From Lumbricus rubellus (lineage: Eukaryota > Annelida > Clitellata > Crassiclitellata > Lumbricidae), in NCBI GenBank assembly GCA_945859605.1, contig OX243820.1:38130761-38194760 (forward strand): 64,000 bases of DNA, given 5' to 3'. Shown piece after piece: positions 19,018 to 30,154 of the stretch; the stretch's first letter is position 1; each line of letters begins with the position of its first letter. The position numbers and the translations under genes are program-made. A model generated the notes under the pieces. That model ran no database searches, was not told the DNA's origin, and was given only the letters and a program-made list of their open reading frames with translations.

Positions 19018-19555
19018 TCATCTTCAGGTTGAGCTTCTTGTCCCTCGCTCGTGGACCTCCACAAGGCAACGTCGTGTTCTCTCACTCGCTGGCCATACCA
19101 CCTGGAATGAGCTTCTTGTGGCACTTCGCCTATTGCCCCATGATCACTCCACCATATTCTTCTCTACATCCTTAGTAGTAAAAAAAGTAAAGTCCCATCC
19201 CGTTCCATGAGGAACACAGGGAGGCGCTCATCTCCTTTTCCATAGCCCTGAGCCGGCAATGGACGAATCCCAAGGTCCTGGACACGGGGCCAGTGTATCG
19301 CAGGACTTGCCGTTTACTTCCCAGCTTACGCCGGTACCAAATTATACTGCTTGGTGACAGAGGCACGTGTGCGTGAACAACTTGCCCAAGGTCGTTACCC
19401 GGAGTCGAACCCGCAACCTTCCGCTCTGTGAGCGGACGCGTTACCGGTCCGCCACCAGGTCGCACGCTACATCCTTAAGACTGTCCTATTTAGACTAGGT
19501 TGGGTCTGGAGCGCATCTGAGTAGATAGTCTTGAAAGAACGCTATGCAAGTGATC
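19018..19555 (+). mobile_element. LINE ORF2 3' end split by a SINE
   Basis: 19018-19174 encodes a degraded LINE C-terminus (VPRSWTSTRQRRVLSLAG, then LLVALRLLPHDHSTIFF) and continues at 19478 with the 3' hairpin GGAGCGCATCTGAGTAG...GAACGCTATGCAA. The break is the SINE at 19175-19466. The AAATA array follows directly at 19560. Confidence 0.8.
19175..19466 (-). mobile_element. tRNA-derived SINE (family 2) nested in a LINE end
   Basis: Minus-strand A box TGGCGGACCGG (19444-19454) and perfect B box GGTTCGACTCC (19401-19411), then a roughly 200-bp body ending in a T-rich/AT tail near 19180. Flanked by the 11-bp direct repeat CTACATCCTTA at 19164-19174 and 19467-19477. Confidence 0.88.
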
Positions 19556-19790
19556 CGTAAAAATAGATAAAAAAATAAAATAAATAAAATAAATGAAATA
19601 AATAAAATAAATAAAATTAATAAAATAAATAAAATAAATAAAATAAATAAAATAAATAAAATAAATAAAATAAATAAAATAAATAAATAAATAAATAAAA
19701 TAAATAAAATAAATAAAATAAATAAAATAAAATAAAATAAATAAATAAATAAAATAAATAAAATAAATAAATAAACAAATGAAATAGACT
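19556..19790. repeat. (AAATA)n/(AAAT)n tail array
   Basis: About 230 bp of AAATAAAATAA-type repeats directly downstream of the LINE 3' end, as expected of an expanded retroelement tail. Confidence 0.92.
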
Positions 19791-19799
19791 TCGATAAGG

Positions 19800-20745
19800 T
19801 AGATCAACTCTGAATGAAGAAGGCGGCTGCATATACATGTATATACTGAAGGTCTGTGCAACACAGTAACCGACTCAGTGCATGCAAGGTGGAGGATCGA
19901 CTACACTCTCCTCCGTGTTCGTGTATATAACAGGTCGACCCCGCTCTAACCAATGATCATGCGGTTATACTATTATAATAGACCGCACATACAATGCACA
20001 TGCACCACCGCATGCGTATACATGATTGTGTATGTTATCTGATAACCGCAATCTCTTTCTTCTCTCATCTGCCGAGAAAGCTTTGTTTTTACCTCAATCC
20101 CGTATATATATATATATATATAAATTTTATTATGCAATATATATATTAATATGCATGTATATATACATATCAGACAAACAAAATATATGTATATATATGT
20201 ATATCAGGCAAACAACACTCCCGTTGCGTTTCAACACCATTCCACCTCTCTCTTTCTGTCGGTGCTGGAAAAGACTTACAATCATGCAGCCATGGATATA
20301 ATTATAACAAATCCAGATGGTAATAATCCACCATTTCCACCTTCTTCTTCTTCATCTCGGATCCAGTTTCTGTTTTTAATGACACAGCGTCATAACAAAA
20401 CTGATCAGTGTCACCCTCCTCCATTCTCGACGCTTGAGACTGGCACTACTAATATCAGATGCACGGACGAAGGCAGGTCGTATTTCAAATAAATTAATTT
20501 TTTGCGAGTTCAAAGACAAACAGCGAGTCAGACAAAAACCGGATTTTCATTCTGCGGCTAATGGAAGATGTGATGGATTGGCTGCGGAAGAAGAAGAAAT
20601 GCCATAACTCTGTTGTCTGTAATTATAACAATGGCCTTTGCTGTCTACATTGTTCTTTCCTGGGCCACTGATCTTCGCGATGTTCAACTCATCACGGCTT
20701 GGAGCGACATCGGTTGAAGCTTTGTGCATGGAACAGCAGCGCAAT
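19800..20745. other. No confident feature
   Basis: AT-rich DNA with (TA)n at 20103-20205. Small frames on both strands are unsupported. Confidence 0.5.
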
Positions 20746-20754
20746 AGAAGTTAA

Positions 20755-21125
20755 TAGCTACAGTTACCAATTACTGTTACGTATTACAAGTTACATATTA
20801 CAAGTTGTTGATCACAGTTACATAATTACGCAGTTTTTTATTAGTTACATACTTACTAATTACAGTTACATATTACACAAGCATTAATTACACTTATATA
20901 TTACACATTACACAGTTGCTAATTGCACAGTTACTCATTACGCAACTATACGTAATTATTACCTCACATAATTATTACACCGTTACTAATCACAGTTACA
21001 TATTACCCAGTTACTAATTATTCAGTCACTCATTACGCACTTACGATCTAAAGTTATATATTACACCGTCACTAATTACGGTCACATATTACAGTTAATA
21101 AAAACGGTTACTAATTACATGTGGT
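20755..21125. repeat. Degenerate TTAC/AATTACA minisatellite
   Basis: About 370 bp composed of words like ACAGTTACATATTACA and GTTACTAATTACA in irregular alternation, unit roughly 12-24 bp. Confidence 0.8.
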
Positions 21126-21148
21126 AGTAGGTAGAGGGATATAAACAG

Positions 21149-21217
21149 ACAGGGTGAGAATTGCCGGGGGTTGATGGGGTTCATCCCCACATTTTGTCTT
21201 ACGACCCCATGGTATCA
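21149..21217 (+). repeat. 75-bp interspersed hairpin repeat, copy 3
   Basis: CAGGGTGAGAATTGCCGGGG, hairpin GATGGGGTTCATCCCC, then GTCTTACGACCCCATGGTA, collinear with the other copies. Confidence 0.72.
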
Positions 21218-22696
21218 TCGTTATTGTGCCCCCCAGTCCACATAAATCAACGTCTTACCCTATCCCCTCCCCAGTTATATTTCTGGAAACAGAGACGGAG
21301 TGAAATAGAGAAACACGGCAGACACTGGCAGAGAAAGACAGACAAACAGACAGACAGACAGACAGTGTACATGAACTGGCAAAGGCTGGTAATCGTGTTA
21401 TAGATCCCTAACTTTGATTCTTTTCTTGCGTTCTGTTTCTTGAGAGCATTAATTTTAGCCGCACAATGTCAAAGGTCAAAGGTCAGGCAGAAATCAACCG
21501 AAATAGAGCGGATGAAACTGGGTGAAAGGTGTATCATACATGCAGGTTGAATGTCCTATGACTGAATACTGATGCACCAAGAGATGCAGCCAGAACACCA
21601 TTAATAGTTACACAGCAAGATATGCAAAGAGACAGAAAGGATCATGCATGCAGTGGAACAAGAAGAAACACAGGTAAATAATTATGCTTACAGATATAAG
21701 ACCTACGGAAAGGCACGAAGCGATAGGTCGATATAGAGAGAGTGATATGTGTTATTTAGGAAGCGTGGAAAGAATGGTGGGTGGGTGGATGGAAAAGAAA
21801 CTGAAAACCATAAACAACTGGAAGACATTGCAGGGTATTTCGAGGTTGTAGGCGGACACTAGAGGCGCCGCAATCGTTACAGCTGGCGTCCCAGAAGCTC
21901 TTACGGATTATAAGCCATCCACATGGATAGGAAACAACGTCTCTTTGAAAGACGCTGCGGTTTCCAGGGTTTGCCACGATCCTGGTTTTCGTAACTCAGC
22001 GGGTGGGACAGACGGGCGAAGTCTGTTGATTTAGAGGAACTGGTACACGTTGTTATTCGCGCGAAAATTTGATGGTCTTTCTAGAAACCTTCGCCAGACG
22101 GTTTGGCGATGAAGTCGATTGCGTGGTGCAGCTGGTCGGCCGTCTGCCGCGATTTACGTAATTATTGCGCCACACGCGCGAAATGCGCTAGATAATGATT
22201 CGCTGTCTCAGAGGGCAGATCTACGTCATCAGTGATCATCTGTTTTTGCTGTTCGTCCGCCATTTTGAGCGTTGCGCACGCGAGTCGTGAACAAAATCAG
22301 TTTTTGAGAATAAAACTTAAGACCAACCGACTGTAGAGTATAAATTAAACAGAACAAGTTTAGATACGATGAACAGAAGCTGTAAGATGATATAAATGAA
22401 GAGTTTTTGCGTCGGACGCCAACAAATCTGCAAAGCACAGAGCGATAGGTGGAGAGAGTCCTGAGCTTGTTGCAAGATGGCTGCAATACGATGATGTTCG
22501 ATATAGAGCGGAACAATGATCTCGATTCAAATTTTTTACACAGATAAGATAGTGGGGTCGGTCCAACTGCATGAAGGGTTCATTGTGTAGTAGTATGAAA
22601 GGGTGCGAACCTTTGGCCAAACGTTAGCTGTGCGGCGTTTGATGTGTTCGTTACTGAGTGTATATACCGTAGGGGAATATCGAGATGTAAGAGAGG
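21218..22696. other. Unassigned; (CAGA)n run and a CpG-rich stretch
   Basis: (CAGA)n at 21340-21365. 22040-22290 is relatively CpG-rich (CGCGCGAAAATTTG, CACACGCGCGAAATGCGC) with CGCCATTTTGAG (YY1-like) at about 22257, suggestive of a promoter. No start exon could be tied to it. Confidence 0.4.
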
Positions 22697-22993
22697 CTAA
22701 AGAGTGTCTTCAGGGCTGCACCCCTCTAGCCTCTTCACTCCGACCGCAGCTAAATGCTGTGTGGACGATACGGTAATAAGTTGCATCACAAATCGCTCTG
22801 GGACTCTTTTCTTCTTAGGTTCAAAATCCTGTGACACCATTTGCATGGTGTTGTTGCACTGTGAGACCTTAAAGCCAGACAAATAAAAGGCATTCCTATG
22901 GAAACATGCTTTAGGAGAAATGAAAGGTTTCACGATAAGAGGCATTTGTTCTGACTGGTTGTTGTGGGCCCACCCAGTTAGAATCCGTACCAC
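22697..22993 (-). CDS. Possible terminal coding exon, unrecognised
   Basis: On the minus strand an acceptor-like sequence (ATATGCAG) is followed by an open frame of 98 codons to TAG. The product is mixed in composition, not low-complexity: it contains WAHNNQSEQMPLIVKPF, NAFYLSGFKVSQ, FEPKKKRVPERFVMQLI and ends CSPEDTL. That makes it stand out in a repeat-rich region, and the spacing of charged and hydrophobic residues looks protein-like. I do not recognise the family. A second minus-strand frame at 23891-24136 could be an upstream exon of the same gene. It could also be part of an old transposon. The opposite strand has a shorter overlapping frame. Confidence 0.28.
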   Translation of the reverse strand: MVRILTGWAHNNQSEQMPLIVKPFISPKACFHRNAFYLSGFKVSQCNNTMQMVSQDFEPKKKRVPERFVMQLITVSSTQHLAAVGVKRLEGCSPEDTL

Positions 22994-23890
22994 CTGCATA
23001 TAGACAAGTAATTTGTATAAAAGCATATTCCAGATTCCTTTCTTTGCACTCGATTTTCGATGATCGGTTTTAAGCTGGTTGCAGAGATGAGGTTACAGAG
23101 CAGACAATCAGTTTTTAATGGATTCAAGATGAACTCTTTCAATTTCCATTAAATTGTTTTATTTATTATTTAATTGCAAGAAATCGAATCATTTCTTTGT
23201 ACCTGGCTTTTTCAAGAATTTCAGTCAACGTTTGGGTGAAACAAAGTAATACTATTTAATCTGTAGCTTTATATAGCACCATTAACTAACCTCTGTTGAG
23301 CTTAAATGTCACGAAGCAGCTTTAATGAGGTCTTTACTGACCATAGACTAAAATAATAAGATTATCAGTGCACTCAAGTGTAGACTGTGTAACATGATCA
23401 ACAGCAGAAAACTGCTCAAAAACAAAACAATTGACAACAATAAATCCCAATGTTTTAAAGTAGATTGTAAACACCGTTGAATTGATGCTTATGATAAGTT
23501 ATCAGCCTAAAATTGCAGGAATACAAAGCAAAACGAGACCAATAATAAGTTAAACAAGATTAATTTGCAATTACAATCATGACGCAGTATGACACAGTTT
23601 TTCTCATGATTAGTTTACATCATTCTTTGGTATACCTATAACACCTTAGGGTGTAGATAAATAAACGAACAAACAGGTAATTAAATATATAAATACAGAG
23701 CTCAGAAACATTTTTAAGGCACTAAGTCGGTTTTTTCTTTCTAATTTCTCTGTCATGTGTTTGCATTGCCTTTTGGGCCTTTTTAAAAGGCACAAATAAA
23801 ACATTCGGATGCATAGAAGAAATACACATTAATCATCTACATCTCGAACCTTTCCACCCCTTTAGTCCGTGATCCTACCGATGCCGCTAC

Positions 23891-24136
23891 TTAAATTTCC
23901 TCTCTGTGACTCAAACATTGACCGTGTATACACTGGAAATGGAGAATACTAGACCTGCTTAAGGGGGGTTGGGAGGGGTTGTTGTTGAGTGATCCAGAAA
24001 CAGTCCCTGACTTATCGACTTTTAATTCCCATGCCAACTCATCGTCTGTAGCAGAGTCGCAATGCATCTCTGCCTGGTCTCTCTCGTCTGGATTTTTACG
24101 GACTTGATCTTCCAGGGCGTTGGCGAATACAATCAT
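23891..24136 (-). CDS. Possible small ORF or first exon, unrecognised
   Basis: A minus-strand ATG opens an 81-codon frame, acidic at first (NALEDQVRKNPDERDQAEMH, DDELAWELKVDKSG), then Ser/Pro-rich. Its composition is unlike the surrounding AT-rich DNA. GT dinucleotides that could act as donors occur after VDK (ATAAGTCAGG) and after the PPLSR stretch. If spliced, it could join the frame ending at 22697. No family recognised and no promoter motif seen. Confidence 0.22.
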   Translation of the reverse strand: MIVFANALEDQVRKNPDERDQAEMHCDSATDDELAWELKVDKSGTVSGSLNNNPSQPPLSRSSILHFQCIHGQCLSHREEI

Positions 24137-25835
24137 GTAAGCTGGTATTTGTGCCGCGACTTTTCTGCGACCTTAAGAAATTTAGGAGTTGCGTTTACAG
24201 TTTTGCCAGAGCGATAATTACCATCTAGCGGCCTATAAGCTTAGACCTATCCTTAACTGTGTTGGTTACTTCGACAGCACCCTGCCTATAGCTAGTTAGA
24301 GCCTTAGAGGGAACTTCACTGTATGCATATGTGTTTACCAGCTTCATGATTTTTCACTTTTTGGACATTTCTTCAGTTGCAATTATTATTATCATTATTT
24401 TGAATTCAAACTCACAGAATTTGTAAAAGCGCTGTTTTTTCTCTAGCAGCATGCAGCATTCAAGATAAATAGCCTATTAGCATAAATAGGCCTACATAGC
24501 ATAACAAATCTTGGCTGTTACTTGCTGCCAAAGAAAACAGCGTTTTTACAAATTCTTCAATTTTTAAAAATTAAATCGTTGGTTTGAACGTTTGTCCCAG
24601 TATAGCTATTGCAATCCGCATTTTTTTAAAAACTATTTCAAGCAGAACTGGTAAAAGTAGCTTTTCAAAGTTCAACTTAATAAAGGAGGCGATTGTTTCG
24701 GCTACCTATGTGTGTCTCTATAACTCGGCAAATATTAACTAGTCTTGCTATGCTGTCTCTGGAGAAGGGCCTAGGCTATCCCAAACATTAGTTCTCGATC
24801 ACAGATAGGCTATAATTAGTTTGATTGTAATCAGTTTTGCAAGTATATTAAGCTTCGAAACAAGAAAAGCATGTTGCACGTGAAAAACAGACAATCATTG
24901 GTTCGATAAAGTGAAATTCGAAGGTTAGATCGAGAAGAAAAAAACTATTCCTCGTTAGGCCTATACTTAAAAATGCCTAATTATTTGTAATGAAAGAAAA
25001 AAAAATTTCTCAGTAGGCCTAGGCCTAATTCGAAATTTTCTGTACCCAGTAATTTGAATTGTTTTTGCTTTAAACCATCCATCACAAATTTTGCGATTCA
25101 TCCGGGGTTGACTGTACTGATGAAAAATCGTAGTAGGATGCCCACAATACATAACTCAATTCAGGACTTTTTAGCGTGCGGTTCTAAGGTTAGGCTACTC
25201 AAAATGTTCAGCTCTAAATGCAACTGTTGTAGAGGCAGTTAAAAATAGTCTTAAAAAGTCATTGTTATCTGATTGAGAGTAACTTAGGCTACCATGGATG
25301 ATGAGAAAGGAAAAAAGGGGTTGTGCAGTTCGAAAAATTATTTAAGAAAAACCCTTCGCATTGTGATGGGATAGATCTAAACAGTGGAGTGCTGCAGTGA
25401 GAGAGCGTTAGACGCATGCTGCTGGGACGCCATTTTGATGAAGTCTATGATCATGCTCTGGAGAATATAAGTTATCAAATAATTCGTAGGCTAATTATAC
25501 TTGGTAGCCTAACCGCTGAAGTCGCAGACTTATAATTTCTGATGTGATACCTCCACCCCCATGCTAATCACAGAACACCAACTTATTCGCATATTGTCTA
25601 GTAATAGTAAGTGCCTTATATAGTAATCATGAAAACTCTAATGGCCAGAGTAATAATTCTAAAAACCAGAGTCTGTGTAGATTTGTGTCCGGCTGTGATA
25701 CATGTGTATTTCAGAAGTCGCGTAATGTGAAAGCGTGCTACTATAATAGGCTAGAAAATTATGTACATGTAAGTCTCCAGTGTATACATACGTCAAAACA
25801 ATCTTAATTCCTATTGTGAAGCAAAATACAAGTTT
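24137..25835. other. No recognised feature
   Basis: AT-rich sequence of normal complexity. Small open frames near 24967-25242 on both strands carry no recognisable motif. Several TAGGCCTA octamers occur here. Confidence 0.5.
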
Positions 25836-25964
25836 TAATGACTATCCCAAAAGTTGTTGGAACTTACAGCAGCGGATACGTTGGTGTTGAAGAGAAGTCT
25901 AAGGAGGATTGTTCTTTTTTTCGATCGTTCAGTATTTCATTTTGCGAGAGATCTGAATATGTGA

Positions 25965-26435
25965 TGAAGACAAAGACGGAGACAACGAGAGGTACAAAGA
26001 GAGACACAGACAGACACACATCGAAGACACAAAGTGGTATACGAGAAGAAAGATTCGACTACTTTTCTAATAGGTCGTCTATATACAAAGAAAAATACAG
26101 CTTACATAAAATACAGATAGACGATGAAAGACACAGTGATATAATTATAGGAACAAAGCGAAAGAAAGAGGGTGACATACACACTGACAGAGACACTCAC
26201 AAGGAAAGAACAAAGACATACAGAGACAAAGCGAGACAGAAACAAAGACACAGACACAAAAAGAGGCAGAGACAAGAACATACAGAGGCAAAGACATACA
26301 GAGAGACAGAGACAAAGACATGAATAGACAAATGAAGACAGAGACATACAGATACAAAGACATACGAAGACAAATAGAGACAGAGACATACAGAGACAAA
26401 GACATACAGAGGCAGAAACTAGAGAGACGCACAGA
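25965..26435. repeat. GACAAAGA/CAGAGA purine-rich array
   Basis: ACAGAGACAAAGACATA-type repeats downstream of the innexin stop, probably inside its 3' UTR. They produce long Lys/Arg/Thr frames that are not genes. Confidence 0.85.
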
Positions 26436-26473
26436 CGTTTCTTCAGTGATGTCTAAATTTCCTAACGCATGAC

Positions 26474-27700
26474 CTAAGCAGCAGCCGCATCCCCTCCCTC
26501 ATCAATTTCCATCTCTTCAGTCCTACTCGTCCCGTTCGTCGGCTTGTTCTTATAGTTGTCCCACAGCACCGCCACAATGTCAGCAACGACTAGATCCGTC
26601 GAATTCTTTGCGACCAACTTCAGCACGAAGACACCATCCTGTCGCAGGTACGCCTCGGCAAACTTATGCGACAGTTTCCTGTCCCTATCGCTGTCCCGAT
26701 TCAGCTTGTCCATGACCTTCAGGTGCTTTCTGATGTAGCGTATCCGACTGTATCGGAACCCGATGACCCACAGCCAACGCAGGAAGCTGAAGCAGGTTGC
26801 CGCGGCGGCGAATACGAACCAGAACCAGAGGAAGATATAGATCTTTTCGTTGAAGAGGTTGATGGGCAGTACGCACTGGACCGTGTGTCGGTGCACGTTG
26901 CCCAGCTGCCGTATCTCGAAGTCACAGAGCGTGACGCGAGGGAATCGAGCCGAAGCGACGTTCCACTTGAGGCCCATCATCATGTCGCGGACGAGCTCGA
27001 CGCCGTACAGGTGGTAGTTGGTGCCGAGGAAGAAGTTCAGCATGAAGAGCTGGAAGATGCAGTTGCCGAAGAAGAGCACCTTCGTCAGCATGTACAGACT
27101 CAGCAGGTAGTTGCCATAGCGATTGCCGCACACCAAACACAGATGCTTGGCGAGGAAGTGCTTGACAAGGACACAGCATCCTCCACGGTATTCCCTCTGA
27201 TACTCCAGGTAGTGATCGAGATGTCGGATCATGTACTTGATCGTCTTGTCCCGTCGCTCCGGGTAGAGCGCGTTCTGGATCGTCTCCGCTGCCTCAACCA
27301 GATTGTTGATGTTGATACCGGAGCGATCGCTAAACACCCTCCAGACGAGGGATGGGAGATAGAAGAGGAAGGCCTGGAGGAGGAGAACTATAGGGACCCA
27401 CTGGTAGTAGCCGAGATGCTGCTTGAGTGCGGACGGCTGACCGGGGATGGCGTTCTCCGGTAGATAGTAGGTGTACGAGATCCAGCAAACCTTGTTCGTG
27501 TACTCTTCGTGGTTGTCGGTGAAGTGAGCGGGACACCAGCAGTGGATGGGATCGCCGACGTACTGTGTGGCTGTGACGACAGCCGAGAAGATGACGAGGA
27601 AGAGGACGGTGTAGCGATGGTTGAGTCGATCGATGATGTCATCATCGTTGCGTAGTTTGATGTTGACGAGCTCGGCCGCTGTGCTGAACACGCTATCCAT
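26474..27700 (-). CDS. Innexin (gap-junction / hemichannel subunit), single exon
   Basis: The frame from ATG at 27700 to TAG at 26474 gives 408 aa, normal for innexins. The frame opens further upstream only through a GTG; the ATG has a strong context (GCCATGG) and starts MDSVFSTAAEL, typical of the family. Four membrane segments lie near 29-46, 97-121, 196-226 and 287-313. The signature YYQWVP is at 98-103, followed by FLFYLPSLVW. Loop 1 has three cysteines (54, 56, 72; HCWCPAHF...NKVCW), and loop 2 has C259 and C276 (VTLCDFEIRQLGNVHRHTVQ). Innexins assemble channels joining neighbouring cells or opening outward. N- and C-termini are cytoplasmic; the C-tail is acidic and ends in four alanines. 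No intron interrupts the coding region. Which paralogue it is cannot be told from sequence alone. The loop 2 wording resembles lophotrochozoan innexins. Confidence 0.95.
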   Translation of the reverse strand: MDSVFSTAAELVNIKLRNDDDIIDRLNHRYTVLFLVIFSAVVTATQYVGDPIHCWCPAHFTDNHEEYTNKVCWISYTYYLPENAIPGQPSALKQHLGYYQWVPIVLLLQAFLFYLPSLVWRVFSDRSGININNLVEAAETIQNALYPERRDKTIKYMIRHLDHYLEYQREYRGGCCVLVKHFLAKHLCLVCGNRYGNYLLSLYMLTKVLFFGNCIFQLFMLNFFLGTNYHLYGVELVRDMMMGLKWNVASARFPRVTLCDFEIRQLGNVHRHTVQCVLPINLFNEKIYIFLWFWFVFAAAATCFSFLRWLWVIGFRYSRIRYIRKHLKVMDKLNRDSDRDRKLSHKFAEAYLRQDGVFVLKLVAKNSTDLVVADIVAVLWDNYKNKPTNGTSRTEEMEIDEGGDAAAA

Positions 27701-28560
27701 GGCTATCGGGGGGAAAGGGCGATCCACGGTTTCAGATGAACGCTGCGGGTGCTTCAGGGGCTCACCACGTCAGACGAACGCCGACGATGACTATGCCGCT
27801 GGGAGCCGGGTGTCGAGCCAGAACCTGACCCATTAACCCTTTAGCAACATTGCTTTGCGATTCGACAACCAACGTGTTTTTGTATCTCAGAAAACTGATA
27901 GTTGCGACGAACCTATAATTAGAGGTCGATTTGTATGACTTTCAATCCATGGAATATTATTCCTCAGAAGGAACATCAATGCTATTGCAGGCTACTCCAA
28001 TAATTGAGGACAGCGATCGAGAGTGATTGATTTCTTCTTGATTTATTCTGAGTTGATCTGATGCTGGACAGTGGACAACTACACTCTTCGTAGGCTTGTC
28101 TGAAATATTCTGAATATTTCCGAATTTGTTGAACGGAATCTCTTGTGTTTAAATCCTATTATTTGGTCTCGTTTACTGCGCATCGAATTCCTCCGCCTCA
28201 ACAGCAGATCCTGAGCTAAAAACTCTGCAACTGTTTGAAGATGGCGATCGGTGTAGAAGCATCACTCATACAGGTTGCAGTGAGATTCAGCAACAGGTGC
28301 TTTACCTTGGTGTAACTACTTACCTGCGTCCGAGCGTTACTATGGCGACCCCGGGTAACAGACTGCAGCCATTTCTGATTTACTGACCCATAGCCGCTGG
28401 GATGGAACTATACGAACTGGACATTCATTATGGTCAAGAACAGGTGGCTTGAGAAGTAGGTGTACGTGTAATATAGTCAGACGCTGATTCTGTGAGCGTA
28501 AGACGGATCGCGAATTCAAGAATCCAACCCTATTCAACTTTTCCAACGCAGAAATGTGTC
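27701..28560. other. Innexin 5' flank
   Basis: No TATA box placed. On plus, AAGATGGCGATCGG at 28239 has a YY1-like/Kozak ATG with 24 codons to a stop and possible donors; it may be a divergent start, but no second exon was found. Confidence 0.4.
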
Positions 28561-29030
28561 ATTTCCTTGAGCGATTTTTTTTAAAAAAACGCAGACCCCA
28601 GTTTCAGGCTAAATCTGAACGAAGTTTCTACCTGTTACCCACACTCACACTTAGTCTATCCATCTACCCGAAAACTTCAGACGGTCCGCCAAACTTTTTC
28701 GGTTGTGGATTGTGGCTGGGTCCCCGATGATCCACCTCCTACACTCTGAGTGCACGGACGGACGGACGGAAGGAAGGACTAGGAAGTCCGGGCAGGAAGT
28801 CCTCTCGTCCGGCGTCAACTTCCTCCTCCGAGAGGAAGCAGCTACGAGGAGGAGGAAGAGCAGCACATATGAGGAGTCAGATTACTAGGTTGCAGGTAGC
28901 AATTAGCGCCATAATATCCATCCATCGAAAGCAGACTCTGTTCTTCATTCTTTTTCCAACAGCTTCCATCGCAAATCCATCCAACTCGACATTCATACCG
29001 CTGCAGCTGCTGTTGCTGTTGCTATTGCTG
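28561..29030. other. No confident feature
   Basis: Short (GGAC)n run at 28755-28775 and (GCT)n at 29000-29040. Small frames on both strands unsupported. Confidence 0.45.
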
Positions 29031-29035
29031 CTGCT

Positions 29036-29874
29036 GCTGTTGTTAGTGGTGGTAAAGGAGGTGGTAGAGGAGGTGGTGGAGGTGGTAGAGGAGGTGGTAG
29101 AGGAGGTGGTAGAGGAAGAGGAGGTGGTGGTGGAGGTGCGTCAGCTAATGGATGGAGCGGAGCGCAGAACTCCTTGGCTCTGGATAGATGAACGGATGGA
29201 TGGATGATGGCCTGTGCGATAGATGCAGCAGCAGCGGCAGCAGCAGTAGCTGTTGGGCATGATGGGCCATGCAGTTTATATTTACCTGCCACCGGTCGAA
29301 CTACGAAGGTGGGACAGGTTGGCATATAAAGAGGGGAAGACGGCGGAGGAGGAGGAGAGGAGGAAGGGAGGGAGGGAGGGAGGGAGGGAGGGAGGGAGGG
29401 AGGGAGGGAGGGAGGGAGGGAGGGAGGGAGGGAGGGAGGGAGAGAGGGAGGGAGGGAGGGAGGGAGGGAGGGAGGGAGGGAGGGAGGAGGAGGAAGAAGG
29501 AGGAAGAGGAGTAGGAGGAGGAGGAGGAGGAGGTGTAATAAACGTGCAACGCGAGACCTGTGTCAGATGCGTGCAGCCGGATTGAAGAAAGTGGAGTTTG
29601 CGGTGGAAGGAATAGCAGGAAGAGGAGGAGAAGGAAGAGGAGGAAGAAGAGGAAGAGGAGGAAGAAGAGGAGTACAAGGAGGAGAAGGACGAATAGGAGG
29701 AGGATGAAGAGGAGGAGGAGGAAGGAGTAGGAGAAGGAGGGAAATAAGAAAGAGGAGAAACGCAGAGGACGATTCGACGGAGGAGGAAGGAAGAGGAAAA
29801 ATAATAGGCATAGGCGGAGGAACAGAAGAAAGGAGAAGGAGGAAGACGTGCATGAGGAGGAGGACGAGGACTAG

Positions 29875-29905
<31 letters not shown>

Positions 29906-30080
29906 AGTATGAGGAAAGAGTAGTTGGAGGAGAAGGAGTAGGTGGATAAAGGAGGAGGTTAGTGGGCGTTATATACGTAGCTCCGCACCCTTCCACTTGG
30001 AGGATGAGGAGAAGCAGGAGGAGGAAGTCGAAGAGGAGGAGGAGGAGGAGGACGAGGAAGAGGAGGCTGAACCCGTGAGA
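29036..30080. repeat. One-kilobase purine-rich region with (GGGA)n core
   Basis: GGTAGAGGAG repeats at 29047-29130, about 130 bp of GGGA tetramers at 29365-29490, then GGAGGAAGA-type repeats to about 30070 interrupted by short mixed DNA. The plus strand is nearly all purine in long runs. Confidence 0.92.
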
Positions 30081-30154
30081 GTAGAACTATACAACAGTCA
30101 ACCGACGCAAAGATTAGATTTCTGCTCTCTATCTCTCTCTCTCTCTCTCTGACG

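Noticed and set aside
21756..21977. Minus frame with a CxxC (SCNDCGASS)
   Set aside because: Opens only with GTG, no splice sites or family match; the zinc-like pair alone is not enough.
25838..26323. 161-codon Lys/Arg-rich frame next to innexin
   Set aside because: Most of it is a GACA-type repeat, and it is antisense to the probable innexin 3' UTR; the first 40 codons are not recognisable.
26666..27463. 265-codon frame opposite the innexin
   Set aside because: Antisense shadow of a well-supported gene, Glu/Val-rich as expected from its complement.
28241..28315. ATGGCGATCGG start with a 24-codon frame ending near VAVRFSNR
   Set aside because: Resembles the start of a motor domain only superficially; no second exon found.
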